This document shows positions 9,101 to 20,300 of a DNA stretch of 64,000 nt, in pieces. The position numbers and the translations under genes are program-made. The first letter of the stretch is position 1. The number at the start of each line of letters is the position of its first letter. Below the pieces are notes generated by a model. That model was given only the letters and a program-made list of their open reading frames with translations, was not told the DNA's origin and did not search any database. The stretch comes from Corynebacterium canis (lineage in GTDB: Bacteria > Actinomycetota > Actinomycetes > Mycobacteriales > Mycobacteriaceae). The stretch covers positions 618,471-682,470 of the forward strand of contig NZ_CP047080.1 of the NCBI RefSeq assembly GCF_030408595.1. The letters are read 5' to 3'.

Positions 9101-10087
9101 TTAGCGCACCTTCTTGAGCAGCGGCATGATGTGGTCGAGTGCGTAGGGGATGCTCAATACGGTGGGTACATTGAGCGCCGTGCCGGTGGCGAGGTCGATG
9201 AATTGCACCTGGTCCTTGCGTACGGAGGTGAGCTCGGAGAAACCGGGGATGGCTTCAAAGGTCTCGCGGAGCTTTTCCTCCTGCAGCACAATGATCAGAG
9301 CGTCGGAATCCAGCTCTGCGATATCGGCTACGGGGATTTCAAAGCGCCCGCTCCCGCCTGCGCGCGTGACCTGATTCTCGGGGAATGCCATGCCGAAATC
9401 GAGGAAGATTTCGCTCGCGCCATCCGAAGGGTCGGCCTGAACGGCGATCGAGGTTTCCTTATAGAAGTACACCATCGAAAGCGTTTTGCCCTTTAGGTTC
9501 TTCAAGGCGGCCGCATCGTCGGCAAGCCTGCCTTCGAGGTCGGCGATTGCGCGGTTAGCGGCGTCCGGTATCCGCAAAATTTGGCCCACAACGGTGAGCG
9601 GATCCTGCCAGCGGCCGATCTGTGCCGTACTCACATCGGGGATGGTGGGGGCGATCGCGGCAAAGCTCTCATAGGTCTGCGTGTCAGCGGCAAAACCCGG
9701 GGCGAAAATCAGATCGGGTTTTAGGCGGCGAACGTGGTCTACAACCTTCTTGCCGTCCTCGACCGTGATCTCGGTAGCGCCTTCCAGCTGGCCTCGGGTC
9801 CACGGCGCTAAACCCCCGCCGGCGTCGTGCACGTTGTCGAAGAAACCAACGGGCTTTCCGCCTAAGGTTAGGAGCGCATCTGTCCATTGGTTACCCAAGG
9901 TGACAATGCGCTGCGGAACGCCCTTGATGGTGGTATCACCCATCGAATGGTGAATAAGTACGGTGCTGGAATCGGCGGCGGGTTCGCTTTTCGCGCAGCC
10001 CGCAAGCATGCTAACACCCAAAAGACCCGCGGCGGTTAAAAACCCGCGCCGATTGATCGCCCGCGAAGCCTGCGGTGTGGCGCTCAT
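9101..10087 (-). CDS. Fe(III)-siderophore ABC transporter substrate-binding lipoprotein
   Basis: Extracytoplasmic binding protein of 328 aa that would capture the ferric siderophore for uptake. The N terminus has NRRGFLTAAG, a twin-arginine motif, followed by the lipobox MLAGC, so it is probably Tat-exported and lipid-anchored. GVPQRIVTLGNQWTDALL and LKPDLIFAPGF are typical of FepB/FhuD-like periplasmic binding folds. The frame extends upstream, but the ATG at 10087 overlaps the stop of the acyltransferase gene (ATGA) and gives the correct signal peptide. It is the second gene of a minus-strand pair read from the DtxR-box control region. No partner permease or ATPase for import is in the window. 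Confidence 0.88.
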   Translation of the reverse strand: MSATPQASRAINRRGFLTAAGLLGVSMLAGCAKSEPAADSSTVLIHHSMGDTTIKGVPQRIVTLGNQWTDALLTLGGKPVGFFDNVHDAGGGLAPWTRGQLEGATEITVEDGKKVVDHVRRLKPDLIFAPGFAADTQTYESFAAIAPTIPDVSTAQIGRWQDPLTVVGQILRIPDAANRAIADLEGRLADDAAALKNLKGKTLSMVYFYKETSIAVQADPSDGASEIFLDFGMAFPENQVTRAGGSGRFEIPVADIAELDSDALIIVLQEEKLRETFEAIPGFSELTSVRKDQVQFIDLATGTALNVPTVLSIPYALDHIMPLLKKVR

Positions 10088-10740
10088 GAGTTCACCACCA
10101 AACGTTCCGGATTCACCACCGGGGTGTCGGCCTCGCTGCGGCATAAAACCAGCAGGTTAAACGTGCGATTCGGAAACTTATGTATGCCGCAATCAACTGC
10201 ACCCGCCTTTAATGCCGTGGCGCGGGCGGCGGTATTGCGGTGGTCCGGGTCAAACACGATCCGGCAGCACTGCGGATAATCATTGGCTAATTGGCTAAAG
10301 AAGTGCATCAGCGTGGCCCGGGCATGCCCGTGGCCGCTATGAGCTGGGTCGCCAAAGCCGATGTGGATGCCAATATCATCCGGGCGGGCATCGTAGGTGG
10401 CGCCAATTACGTCGCGCCCGGGGCGGTATAGCTCAACGTAGGCGGCAGGCGCGCCGTCGATACGCAAAAGCAGCGGTATGGAATAGGTGCCGGCGTTTTG
10501 GGCGGCGATGCGTTCGCGCCACCACTGTTCAGTTTCCGCAAATTCCCACGTTGTGGCTAGGTGCGGGCGATTCATCCACTCTGCTACAAGCGCCGCCTCG
10601 GGGGAATTTTCCGCGATTCTCTCGCAGGAATAAGGCGGGGCGAGCTGGGGAATGGGGGGAGCGCCGGCGTCAATGAATTTTTTGGGTATATCGAGGACTT
10701 CGCGGGGGAGAGAAGGGGTGTTATTCATTTCGTTGCTCAT
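10084..10740 (-). CDS. Siderophore N-acyltransferase, IucB/AlcB/MbtK family (GNAT)
   Basis: A 218-residue GNAT-fold enzyme of the siderophore acyltransferase superfamily, expected to acylate an N-hydroxylated ornithine or lysine to form the hydroxamate. Visible landmarks are LVAEWMNRPHLATTWEF near the start, AYVELYRPGRDVIG in the middle, DIGIHIGFGDP with GHGHARATL (acetyl-CoA binding), and RIVFDPDHRN with NTAARATALKAGA. These match IucB/MbtK landmarks. It is the first gene of the minus-strand pair with the binding protein, starting 45 bases from the divergent NRPS, so both directions share the iron box at 10763–10781. Whether the acyl donor is acetyl-CoA or a longer chain is not visible. Confidence 0.85.
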   Translation of the reverse strand: MSNEMNNTPSLPREVLDIPKKFIDAGAPPIPQLAPPYSCERIAENSPEAALVAEWMNRPHLATTWEFAETEQWWRERIAAQNAGTYSIPLLLRIDGAPAAYVELYRPGRDVIGATYDARPDDIGIHIGFGDPAHSGHGHARATLMHFFSQLANDYPQCCRIVFDPDHRNTAARATALKAGAVDCGIHKFPNRTFNLLVLCRSEADTPVVNPERLVVNS

Positions 10741-10762
10741 GAGATCTTTCCACGGTCTTGAC

Positions 10763-10781
10763 GAAGGTTAGCCTAGCCTAC
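10763..10781. promoter_or_regulatory. DtxR-type iron box in divergent promoter
   Basis: GAAGGTTAGCCTAGCCTAC matches the 19-bp DtxR consensus TTAGGTTAGCCTAACCTAA at 15 of 19 positions, with an intact AGGTTAGCCTA core. It lies between the divergent acyltransferase and NRPS starts. The hexamer TAGCCT (10774–10779) inside it ends 6 bases before the ATG at 10786 and could be the -10 of a leaderless NRPS transcript, so bound DtxR would block it directly. Confidence 0.8.
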
Positions 10782-10785
10782 ATTA

Positions 10786-13700
10786 ATGGTAGGTATGGAT
10801 TTGCAGCACACAAACAATGAGCAACTTCGTCATAAGCTTTTGACACAACGCGTCAAAGCGCTGCGCGCACAGGCAGAATTAGACGGGCAAAAACCCACCT
10901 CAATACAGCTAAACCCGGCTGTTCGGCGCATGTGGCAGGAGCAACAGCGCAACCTCGATGCAACCCACCTCAATGTTGGGGTAATCCTGCATCTTGATAT
11001 CGATCTTAATGGCGAAAAGCTCACAAAGGCAGTCCACGCGGTCGCCCGCATACATCCGGCGCTGCACAGCACGTACCACCTTGATGAGCAAGGCGAGCTT
11101 AGCGTCCGCACCGATGCCAGCCTCCTGCCGCTGGTGGAAGAGCACACATTGGCCGAATACGCGGACCCAGAGGCGCGGAATCGTCGCCGCGAGGTGCTGG
11201 CCCGCAGGCTATCCGATACTCCGTTCGATCTCAGTGCCCAGGCGCCGCTGCGCGTCATGCTTATCCACGGCGGGGATGGGCAGGGCTGCGACCTAGTTAT
11301 CTGCACGCACCACATCGCCTGGGACGATGATGCGTGGACGATCTTCCTCACCGACCTCGCCACCGCCTACGACCAAGGGGCACAGGCGCTGAGCGAGGCG
11401 GGCGTGAGACCGGACATGCTGTTTGTCCCCGCTGGCCGCGGCGCGACCCAGGAATATAACGAACGCGCACGCGATTATTGGCGCGGCCGGCTCCTGCCCC
11501 TGCCGGAACCGCTCGAATTGCCCGGATTGACAGGTGAGCCGGCCCACCCGCGTGATGCCCGCGAATTCCACCTTCCCGTGTCCGGCGCGGTGCTGGAAAA
11601 TCTCGATCGCCTCGCGCAGGCGGCGCAGGCGTCCCGCTTCCAGGCTTTCTTGGCGTTGTGGGGCTATGTGCTTTCCCGCTACACGGGCAGCCGCGACATT
11701 GTGTTGGCGTGTCCCATCATTGACCCGGCGGGCGCGGGACAGCACGGCGCGATCGGCTATCGGGGCACCGTGTTGCCGGTGCGCGTCGCCGTGGATGAGG
11801 ACGCTCCTTGCGCGGCGTTTGTGCGCGGCGTGGCTGCGGGCTTTATCGCCGATCTTGCGCACGGCGAAAACGGTTTGGAGAGCATTATTGCGTACCTGGT
11901 GGAGTCCGGCCTTGCGAGCGTGGTGACGGCCCGCGAGGTGCTTACCGTGGGGGCTTCCACCCGCGGTGACCTGCGCCGTTGCCCGCTGCCGGGCCATGCG
12001 ACGCTGCTCCAGGCGAATACGGCGAGTTCGAACGCTGATTTGCTTATCGACGCCGTGCTCGCCGACGAAGGTGATACCCCCGCCGTGATCCTTCGCTACC
12101 GCTCCAGCGTTGTCGGCGATGCTGCCGTGGAAAACCTAGCGCGTTCCCTGGTCCAGGTTCTCGGCGGTGCGGGCGCGCAGGATCCGCTCGGCGCGGTCGA
12201 GGTGCTGACCCAGCAGCAAAGTGCCGCCATCGGTGAGCTGGAACGCGGGCCGGAAGAGCCCGTTTCCGAAACGACGCTGCCGGAGCAGATCGAACGCGCG
12301 ATAAGCCGGTGGCCCGATACCACCGCCGTGGTTTCCGAACAGTTGCATGTTAGCTATACGGACTTCGGCCGGGTCACGCGCGAGCTTGCCAGGGAACTTC
12401 TGCGCGCGGGCGTGAAAACGGGGGATTTGGTGGCCGCGGTGTATAGCTCACCGGCGGACTTTTTCGCGGCCGCGACCGCCATCATGATGGCCGGTGGGGT
12501 GTATGTGCCGCTTGACCCGGCGGTGCCCGATGAGCGCTTGGCTTATCTTCTTGGCGATAGCGATCCCGCGCTTATCCTCACCGATAGCGCCCTTGAGCAG
12601 CGCCTTGTGGCCCTCGCGGGGGAGCGCACCGTCTGGGTTCGCGAGCGGATCATCGAGCGGCGGGCTGGGGAAGATGCGGGGCCGATCGCTGATGATGAGC
12701 GTAGCCGCCCGCTGCGCCCGGACGATCCCGCCTATGTTATCTACACCTCTGGTTCCACCGGTTTACCCAAGGGCGTGGTGGTGCCGCATCGCGCGGTGGT
12801 GGATTATCTCGTGTGGCTGGACCGCGACCACAATGTTGCTGGGGAAAGGCTATTGCAATTAGCATCGCCCTCCTTCGATGTGAGCATCGGCGAGTTCTTT
12901 GGCACGCTGACCAATGGGGCCACGCTTATTGTTCCGCGGCGCGAGGGGCTGAAAGATATTGCGTACCTGACTGGGCTGATTCACCAGCACCAAGTCACCT
13001 CGGTGCACGCCGTGCCCTCGCTGCTGGCAGCCTTGTTGATGACTCCGGCGGTGGCGTCCTGGACAAGTGTGCGTCGGCTACCCGTGGGCGGTGAGGCGTT
13101 TCCGGCCGAGGTTGCCCGCAAGCTGCTGGCGACGATCGATGTGGAGCTGTATAACTTCTACGGGCCCACGGAAACGACATTGGCCGCGATGCGCCACCGC
13201 GTGGATGGTTCGCAAACCTCGGGCACGCTGCCTATCGGTCGTCCCATGGGCAATACCACGATCCTGGTGTTAGACGAGCGTTTGCGCAGGGTGCCGCCGG
13301 GGGCGCCGGGCCAGATCTTTATCGGCGGGCCGCAATTAGCAAACGGGTATTTGAATCGACCGGAGGCGACGCAACAGGCGTTTATTGCCCATCCCTTTGC
13401 GGACGGTGAGCGGGTTTATGCCACGGGTGACCTGGGGCGCAGAAACGCGCACGGGGACATGGAATTTTTGGGCCGCATGGATGAACAGGTGAAAATCCGC
13501 GGCCTGCGGGTGGAGCTGGGCGAGATTTCGGCCGCATTGCGAGCCGTCGCCGGCGTGGCGCAAGCCGCGGCGGGCGTGGTGGAGCATCCGCAACGCGGCA
13601 CGGTTCCCGTGGCGTGGCTGGTGGCAGAGCCCGAAGCCGACCAAGATTCTGATCGGGTGCGGCACACCGTGGCCATGCAGCTGCCGGATCATATGGTTCC

Positions 13701-16700
13701 GGTTGCCGTGATGTGGGTGCCGGAAATTCCGCTGATGGTCAGCGGGAAGATCGATCGGGACCGCCTGCCGCAACCGGATCTGGATCGGATCACGGTAGGC
13801 AGGCCGCCGCAGGGGGACACCGAGGTCTACGTGGCCGGGGTGTTCGCCGATGTCTTGGGGCGCGAACGCGTGGAAGACGCGCACGCATCGTTTTTTGATC
13901 TCGGCGGGCATTCGCTGCTGGCAACGCGCCTGATCAGCCGGGTTCGCAGGGAAACAGGCGTGGATGTTCCGGTTAAGGTGGCCTTTGAAAGCCCAACGAT
14001 CCAGGGCCTTGCCCAATGGATAGACAGCCAGCGCGCCACCGCCACGCGCCGGGAGGAAACACCGGAACCGGCTGCGGAACACGCGGCGTTATCGCCGGCG
14101 CAGCGGCGCTTGTGGTTCTTGCACAGTTCCGGGGTGGCGGATTCCAGCTACGCCATTCCCTTAAGCGTTGAATTGCAAGGGCCCGTGGATCCCGGCGTGC
14201 TGGCGTTGGCGTTGCGCGATGTGATCGCACGCCACGAGTCGCTGCGCATCCGCTACCCAGTGGGGGCTGATGGGCAGCCGTGGCTGGAGGTCCTAGACCC
14301 GCCGCGTGCCGAAGAGGCCGTGCGTTATGTCGATGCCCGCAGCTGGGACGATGCGGCTGTAGAGCGGGCGGTGGCGCGTGGGTCGGCGCGGGAATTCGAT
14401 CTCGCGGCCGCCGCACCGATAGCCGCCACCTTGTATCAGCGCGGCGAGGGCCGGTGGTTGCTGCTGGTGGTCATGCACCATATTTGCGTTGATGAGTGGT
14501 CGGTGCAGGTGATCTGGCGTGACCTGCGCGCGGCCTACCAGCACCGATTGGCGCACCGTGATTCGGCCACTTCGCTGCCGCAGGGGCCCGACTACCGCGA
14601 GGTGATCGCGCAAGCGGCACCGCCGGATGAATCGGCCACGGAATTTTGGCGCCAACAGCTGGCGGGGGTGGACGCTTCGGTCCCAGTGTTCGCCGATCGT
14701 CCGCGCAGCGCATCCCCGGATCAGCGGGGCGCGACGGTGCCCTGGGCGATTTCGGCCGACACCCGTGATGCGCTGCTGGCCACGGCGAAGGAGGTCGGCG
14801 CGACTGGGTTTATGGTGTTGGCCTGCGCATTGTCCACGCTCCTGCGCGATCATGGGGCGGGTGCGGACGTGACCGTGGGGGCCCCGGTGTCGGGGCGACG
14901 CCACCTAGATTCGCACGATTGCGTGGGGTTGTTTGTCAATACGATCGTGTTGCGCACCGATATGTCCGATCCGCTATCGTTCCGCCAGCGTCTGCGGCAG
15001 CTGGTCGGCATTGCTACCGCCGCCTATGAGCACGACGATGTGCCGTACGAGACGATCGTGGATGTGGCGGGCGTGGCGCGCTCGCCACTGTATCAGCCGC
15101 TGTTCCAAGCCTTTGTGGACCTGCACCCGCGCCAACCTGAACGATTTGCGCTCAGCGATGATATTGAGGTGATCCCGCGCGAGCATCACGATACCTCCGC
15201 GAAATTTGATCTGCTTCTCGACGCCCGCGATACCGACGCAGGCTGGCAGGGCACGCTGAACTACGCGAAGGCGTTGTACGATCGGGAAACCGCGGAAACA
15301 TTGGTGCGTCGGTTGGTCCTGCTGCTGGAAAAGTGGGCGCATGATCCCGACCTCAGGGACGATCAGCGCAGCGTCCTCAGCGCGCAGGAATCGGCCGAGA
15401 TCGAACGCTTTAGCCACGGCCAGCCATTCGAACATGCCCCCGGTACGGTGTGTGAGCTGCTTACCGCCTGTGAACACCCCGCGATGCCGGCGGTGACGTG
15501 CCGCGGTGAGACCACAACGTACGCATCGCTGCATGCGCGGGCCACGGCGATCGCCGTGTATTTGTCCAACTTGGGAATCGGTCCCGGCAGCTGCGTGGCG
15601 GTGGCGACCGATCGCGGCGTGGATGCCGTGGCAGCGCTGATCGCCGTGATGGACTTGGGCGCGGCGTACCTGCCCATTGATCTGCGCCTGCCGGAGCACC
15701 GTCTGCACCAGATTTTGGCCGACGCGACCCCCGATGTGGTGCTGGGGCACGAGCGGGCAGCAGCCGCCCTCGCTGGGCTGATTCCCGCATCAATACCGCT
15801 GGTCAATTGCGCGGACTCCAAGGTCGCGGAGGCGTTGCGCACGGCGAACCCGGCTGGGGCGTCGAGGCTTCGCGACGTCGTTAAGCATGCGCCACTGCCC
15901 ACAGCCGAGGACCCCGCGTACATCGTGTATACCTCGGGCTCTACGGGCCGACCGAAGGGCGTGGTGGGGCCGCAGCGAGCACTGGCGGCCAGGGTGAGGT
16001 GGCAGCCCCTTGATTACCCCATCTCTGAACCCGACGTGCGGCTTGCGCAAGGGGCGCTCTCGTTTTTGGACGGCGTGATCGAGGTGATCGCCGGTGTTGT
16101 GGCGGGTGCGCAGCTGGTGATGGCCGACGATGCGCAAATGGTGGACGTGGAAGCCATCGCCGGGCTGCTGGAGGAATATCCGATCAGGCAGGTGACCGCG
16201 GTGGCCGGGGTGTCGGCGCTGCTGTGCAGGCTTGCCCCGCAGGCGGTGGCGCGCGTTGAGCGCTGGGTATGCAGCGGCGAGCCCTTGACGCAGGACGTGC
16301 TTGATCTGATTCAGGCAACGGCGCCGAATACGCAGGTAGTAAACGCCTATGGCACCACTGAATCGGCCGGTTCTATCGTGCGCACCACCCTGGAACCGGG
16401 GAGGTTGGTGTTGGGCCGCCCGGTGCGCGGCACGCAGCTTCAGCTGTGCGACGATTTCGGCCGCCCCACCCCGGTTGGCGTGATCGGGGAGCTGGTGGTC
16501 ACCGGCCCGCAGGTGGCTACCGGCTATTTGCGCCGGCCGGAGCTGACTGAAGAGCGATTTAGCGGGCGGACGTACCGTACCGGGGACCGTGGGTTCTGGA
16601 CCGCACAGGGCGAAATTCGTTTTGTGGGGCGTACGGATCATCAGGTGAAGATCCGCGGCCAGCGCGTGGAGCTGGGCGAAGTGGATGCGGCGATGCGCAC

Positions 16701-17316
16701 TCTCGACGGTGTGGTTGCAGCGGCCGCGCGGGTGGCAACCACGGACCAGGGCGCGGGAATCTACGGCTATGTGGTACTTGCGTCAGACCAAGGCTGGGAC
16801 GAGCTTGCCGCCATGGCGCAATTGCGCCAAATCCTGCCCTCGGCCGCGGTTCCGGTTTTGCTCACGGTGGTTCCGGTGTTGCCCACCACCCAGTCGGGGA
16901 AGATCGATCGGCTCGCGCTTCCCGAACCGCAGGCGGCCACGCGTGCGATGTCGGGGCGCGAACCGCGCACCGCCACCGAGAAGATCGTGGCGCAAGAAAT
17001 GGCCGAGGTGTTGGGCCGCGAGCTCGGTTCGCTGGGGTGCGAGGATAATTTCTTCGACGCCGGCGGCGATAGCATTGCGGTGCTGCGGCTGCTCAATGCG
17101 CTCCGCGCGCAACTGGGGGTGGCTCCCGATGCATTGAACGTGCAGGACGTGTTCGCATCGCCGACGATTGCCACCCTGGCGGCCGAGATTGATCGCGTGA
17201 CGGCGCAGCGCCCGCCGCAGGCTGCAGCGGTTGAGGTATCGGAAAGCGCCCCGATGTCGGCTTCGGGGCTTGCCGCCGATGAGTTGGCCGCGATCTTGGA
17301 CGAGTTTGGGAGGTAG
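10786..17316 (+). CDS. Two-module NRPS, C-A-T-C-A-T (MbtE-related)
   Basis: A 2176-residue synthetase adding two amino acids to the growing siderophore. Module 1 has a condensation domain (HHIAWDDDAW near 173), an A domain (YTSGSTGLPKGVV near 655; FDVSIGEFF selectivity region; NFYGPTETT) and a T site DLGGHS near 1044. Module 2 has a C domain (HHICVDEW near 1230), an A domain (YTSGSTGRPKGVV near 1712) and a T site DAGGDS near 2093. The second A domain lacks the usual FDxS motif (SFLDGVIEV instead) and has AYGTTES for YGPTE. The start at 10786 fits a leaderless transcript; an in-frame ATG at 10795 is the alternative. No thioesterase domain is present; the chain presumably passes to the gene at 17320. 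Confidence 0.88.
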   Translation: MVGMDLQHTNNEQLRHKLLTQRVKALRAQAELDGQKPTSIQLNPAVRRMWQEQQRNLDATHLNVGVILHLDIDLNGEKLTKAVHAVARIHPALHSTYHLDEQGELSVRTDASLLPLVEEHTLAEYADPEARNRRREVLARRLSDTPFDLSAQAPLRVMLIHGGDGQGCDLVICTHHIAWDDDAWTIFLTDLATAYDQGAQALSEAGVRPDMLFVPAGRGATQEYNERARDYWRGRLLPLPEPLELPGLTGEPAHPRDAREFHLPVSGAVLENLDRLAQAAQASRFQAFLALWGYVLSRYTGSRDIVLACPIIDPAGAGQHGAIGYRGTVLPVRVAVDEDAPCAAFVRGVAAGFIADLAHGENGLESIIAYLVESGLASVVTAREVLTVGASTRGDLRRCPLPGHATLLQANTASSNADLLIDAVLADEGDTPAVILRYRSSVVGDAAVENLARSLVQVLGGAGAQDPLGAVEVLTQQQSAAIGELERGPEEPVSETTLPEQIERAISRWPDTTAVVSEQLHVSYTDFGRVTRELARELLRAGVKTGDLVAAVYSSPADFFAAATAIMMAGGVYVPLDPAVPDERLAYLLGDSDPALILTDSALEQRLVALAGERTVWVRERIIERRAGEDAGPIADDERSRPLRPDDPAYVIYTSGSTGLPKGVVVPHRAVVDYLVWLDRDHNVAGERLLQLASPSFDVSIGEFFGTLTNGATLIVPRREGLKDIAYLTGLIHQHQVTSVHAVPSLLAALLMTPAVASWTSVRRLPVGGEAFPAEVARKLLATIDVELYNFYGPTETTLAAMRHRVDGSQTSGTLPIGRPMGNTTILVLDERLRRVPPGAPGQIFIGGPQLANGYLNRPEATQQAFIAHPFADGERVYATGDLGRRNAHGDMEFLGRMDEQVKIRGLRVELGEISAALRAVAGVAQAAAGVVEHPQRGTVPVAWLVAEPEADQDSDRVRHTVAMQLPDHMVPVAVMWVPEIPLMVSGKIDRDRLPQPDLDRITVGRPPQGDTEVYVAGVFADVLGRERVEDAHASFFDLGGHSLLATRLISRVRRETGVDVPVKVAFESPTIQGLAQWIDSQRATATRREETPEPAAEHAALSPAQRRLWFLHSSGVADSSYAIPLSVELQGPVDPGVLALALRDVIARHESLRIRYPVGADGQPWLEVLDPPRAEEAVRYVDARSWDDAAVERAVARGSAREFDLAAAAPIAATLYQRGEGRWLLLVVMHHICVDEWSVQVIWRDLRAAYQHRLAHRDSATSLPQGPDYREVIAQAAPPDESATEFWRQQLAGVDASVPVFADRPRSASPDQRGATVPWAISADTRDALLATAKEVGATGFMVLACALSTLLRDHGAGADVTVGAPVSGRRHLDSHDCVGLFVNTIVLRTDMSDPLSFRQRLRQLVGIATAAYEHDDVPYETIVDVAGVARSPLYQPLFQAFVDLHPRQPERFALSDDIEVIPREHHDTSAKFDLLLDARDTDAGWQGTLNYAKALYDRETAETLVRRLVLLLEKWAHDPDLRDDQRSVLSAQESAEIERFSHGQPFEHAPGTVCELLTACEHPAMPAVTCRGETTTYASLHARATAIAVYLSNLGIGPGSCVAVATDRGVDAVAALIAVMDLGAAYLPIDLRLPEHRLHQILADATPDVVLGHERAAAALAGLIPASIPLVNCADSKVAEALRTANPAGASRLRDVVKHAPLPTAEDPAYIVYTSGSTGRPKGVVGPQRALAARVRWQPLDYPISEPDVRLAQGALSFLDGVIEVIAGVVAGAQLVMADDAQMVDVEAIAGLLEEYPIRQVTAVAGVSALLCRLAPQAVARVERWVCSGEPLTQDVLDLIQATAPNTQVVNAYGTTESAGSIVRTTLEPGRLVLGRPVRGTQLQLCDDFGRPTPVGVIGELVVTGPQVATGYLRRPELTEERFSGRTYRTGDRGFWTAQGEIRFVGRTDHQVKIRGQRVELGEVDAAMRTLDGVVAAAARVATTDQGAGIYGYVVLASDQGWDELAAMAQLRQILPSAAVPVLLTVVPVLPTTQSGKIDRLALPEPQAATRAMSGREPRTATEKIVAQEMAEVLGRELGSLGCEDNFFDAGGDSIAVLRLLNALRAQLGVAPDALNVQDVFASPTIATLAAEIDRVTAQRPPQAAAVEVSESAPMSASGLAADELAAILDEFGR

Positions 17317-17319
17317 ACC

Positions 17320-20300
17320 GTGGGCGCGTCTGATATTGCGGATATTATTGCGCTTTCGCCGCTGCAAAAAGGCCTGTATTCATTGGCTATGACCACCACT
17401 GGGGTTGACCCGTACGTGGTGGCGTGGAGCATTCGGCTCTCGGGTTCGGTGGATCCGGAGCGGTTGCGGCAGGCGTACGACCGGCTCGTGGACCGCCACC
17501 CGCACCTACGCGGATTGATTTGGGCGCGCGGTGCGGGCGAGCCGGTGCTGATTATCCCGGCCGCGGGGCACGGGGAGTGGTCAACGCTTGATTATCGTAA
17601 GCTGGATCGTCCGGCGGATGACCCAGCGGCGATCGCGGAAGCCTTGCTTGAAAAACTGTGGTTGCGGCGGTTTGACCTCGAGCAAGGCCCGCTGATTCGC
17701 GCGCAGCTCGTGCAGATCGCCGACGATGATTACCTGCTGCTGATGACGGCCCACCACTGCGCCGTTGATGGGTGGTCCATTCCGATCCTGTTCGCCGATT
17801 TTGTCACCGAGCTTTCCGGCGCGGGCTGGGGTGGTGAGGCGCCTAAGTTGCGCGACTATGCGGCCTGGCGGCTGTCCTGCGATACCGCCGCCGCGGCTTC
17901 GGCGTGGGAGAAGTATTTACACGATGCCGAACCCATGCCCAGGTTGGCGCCCCCGGCGGAATCCGCGGCATTGCCCGTTCCGGGTTACGCGAACGCAGGC
18001 GATGCAGGCAGCCGCGAAATCCACCGGCTTGCCCGCAGCCTCGGGGCAACCGTAGCCACGGTGTTGCAGGTGGCGTGGGCGCGGGTGTTGTCTTCCCTGA
18101 CCGCGCGCGATGACGTTATCTTCCAGCAGACCTCCTCCGGGCGCGATGCCCCCGTCCCCGGCATTGAAAACATGGTGGGCGCGCTGATCACCACCACGCC
18201 CGTGCGCGTGAATACTGCCGCCGGAACGGTCAAAGATGTGATCGCGCAGGCGCAGCGTCACGCATTGGCCATGCTGCCGCACCACCACCTCGGGTTGGAA
18301 GGGGTTATCGCCGCGGCGGGAGATAGCGCCCAATCCGATAGCCTCTTTGTGTTTCAGAACGCACCCCGCGGCACGGTGGCGCACACCCACACATTGCCTG
18401 GGGGAATCGTGGTTCAGCCGCTATCCATGGGTTCGTTTACCCACTATCCCGTGGCGGTGGTGCCGTGGTTGGATGAGGGGATTGTGCATGTCAGCGTGGA
18501 GGTGCGCGCCGATTTAGTAGACGATATTGATCCAACGGCGATGGCCCAGCGCATCGTTGATACGGCACTTCGCATGGCAGCCCCGGACGCCGCCGACCGG
18601 CCATTAGCGTCGATCGAGTGCACCCGCCCAGCGGAAGAACGCGTCAATGGTGCCGGCGCACCGCAGCCTGGCGCGCGCGTGGATACGCAGTGGGCGCAGG
18701 TGTGCGCGCAATACCCGCAGCGCACAGCCGTGATCGATAGCAATCATGCGCTCAGCTACGCCCAAGCCGGGCGGTTCGTACACGCCCTTGCCGCAAGTCT
18801 GCGGGCCGAAGGGGCGACGGGGCACGCGGTGGGCATGATGCTACCGCGCGACTTTAGGGCGATCCTTGCCCCCTTCGCCCTGGCCGAGGCCGGGGCATTG
18901 TGCGTGCACATCGACCCGCACACACCCGCCGATCGCCTGCACAGTATCCTGCGGCAATCGGGGGCGGTCGCGGTGCTCGGGGAGGAAACCCCGTCCTGCC
19001 CGGTGCCCGTGCTGCACATCGCCGAAGACGGCACCATCGCTGGGCGCACCCTACCCGCTGACGGGCAGGAGTTTATCCCCGATGCCCTCGCCGAAGACGA
19101 TCCCGCCTTCCACCCCGATGCGCTCTATGCGATCTTTACCTCCGGCACCACCGGCGAACCCAAGGGGGCGGTGTGCACCCACCGCGGGCTGTTTAACCTT
19201 TGGCGGCACCACGATGCGAATATCCATCGACCCACGGCCGCGCGCCTGGGCCGCCCCGTGCGCATCGGGCACCTGTGGTCAACCGGCTTCGATGCGTCCT
19301 GGCAACCTACCATCGGTTTGCTCGGCGGACACACCATTGTGCTGTGCGACGACGATACCCGCCGCGACCCCGAGGCGATCGTTGCCGCGATTCACGCCCA
19401 CGGCATCGACGTGATGGAAACCTCACCCACCATGTTTCACCGGCTCCATGCGGCTGGGCTTGTCACCTCTACCGATACCGGGCAACGCGCCTGCCCCCTT
19501 GCCGTGTTGGGCCTTGGCGGGGAACCCATCGCAGCGGATACGTGGCGGCTGCTCGGCGCGCTCGACGGCACCGCCGTGTATAACTTCTATGGCCCCACGG
19601 AGGCAACCGTTGATGCGCTCAGCGCACCGCTTTCTGCCAGCGTGCACCCCGTGATCGGCCGCCCGCTTGACGGGATGAGCGCCGCGATTATCGATCACCG
19701 CAATCGCCCCACGCCCCCAGGCGGGAAAGGGGAGCTGGTGGTGTACGGCCCCCAGGTATTCGCGGGCTATATCGGGCGGAAGGAGCTTACAGAGCAGCGC
19801 CGCATCGTGGATGCACAAGGCAGCGTCGGCTACCGCACGGGTGATATCGCCAGCATCGATGCCCACGGCATGGTCCGCTTGTGGGGCAGGGCCGATCGGC
19901 AGCTGAAAATCCACGGCAATCGCATCGAACCCGACGAGGTCGGAGCGGTGCTGCGCGGCCTGCCGGGCGTTACGGATGCCGCGGTGTGCGGCATTGAGGA
20001 GCAGGCGCATACCCGCCTTGCCGCCGTGGTGGTTGGCGACGTGGACATAAGGCAGCTGCGGCGACAGCTTCTCACGCGCCTGCCGCGCTATATGGTGCCC
20101 ACCCGCTGGGCGCATCTCGAAGAGGTGCCGCGCACCCGCAACGATAAGGTCGATGAAGCCGCCATCGCCCGCCACGTGTCCAAAGCGTACGCGCCAGCGA
20201 GCACTGAGCACGAGCTTATCGACGCCGACCCCGTGCTCGCCGAGATTTACGGCACCGTCGCCGCGCAATTGCCGCAGCAACGTATCCGGGTAGATGATGA

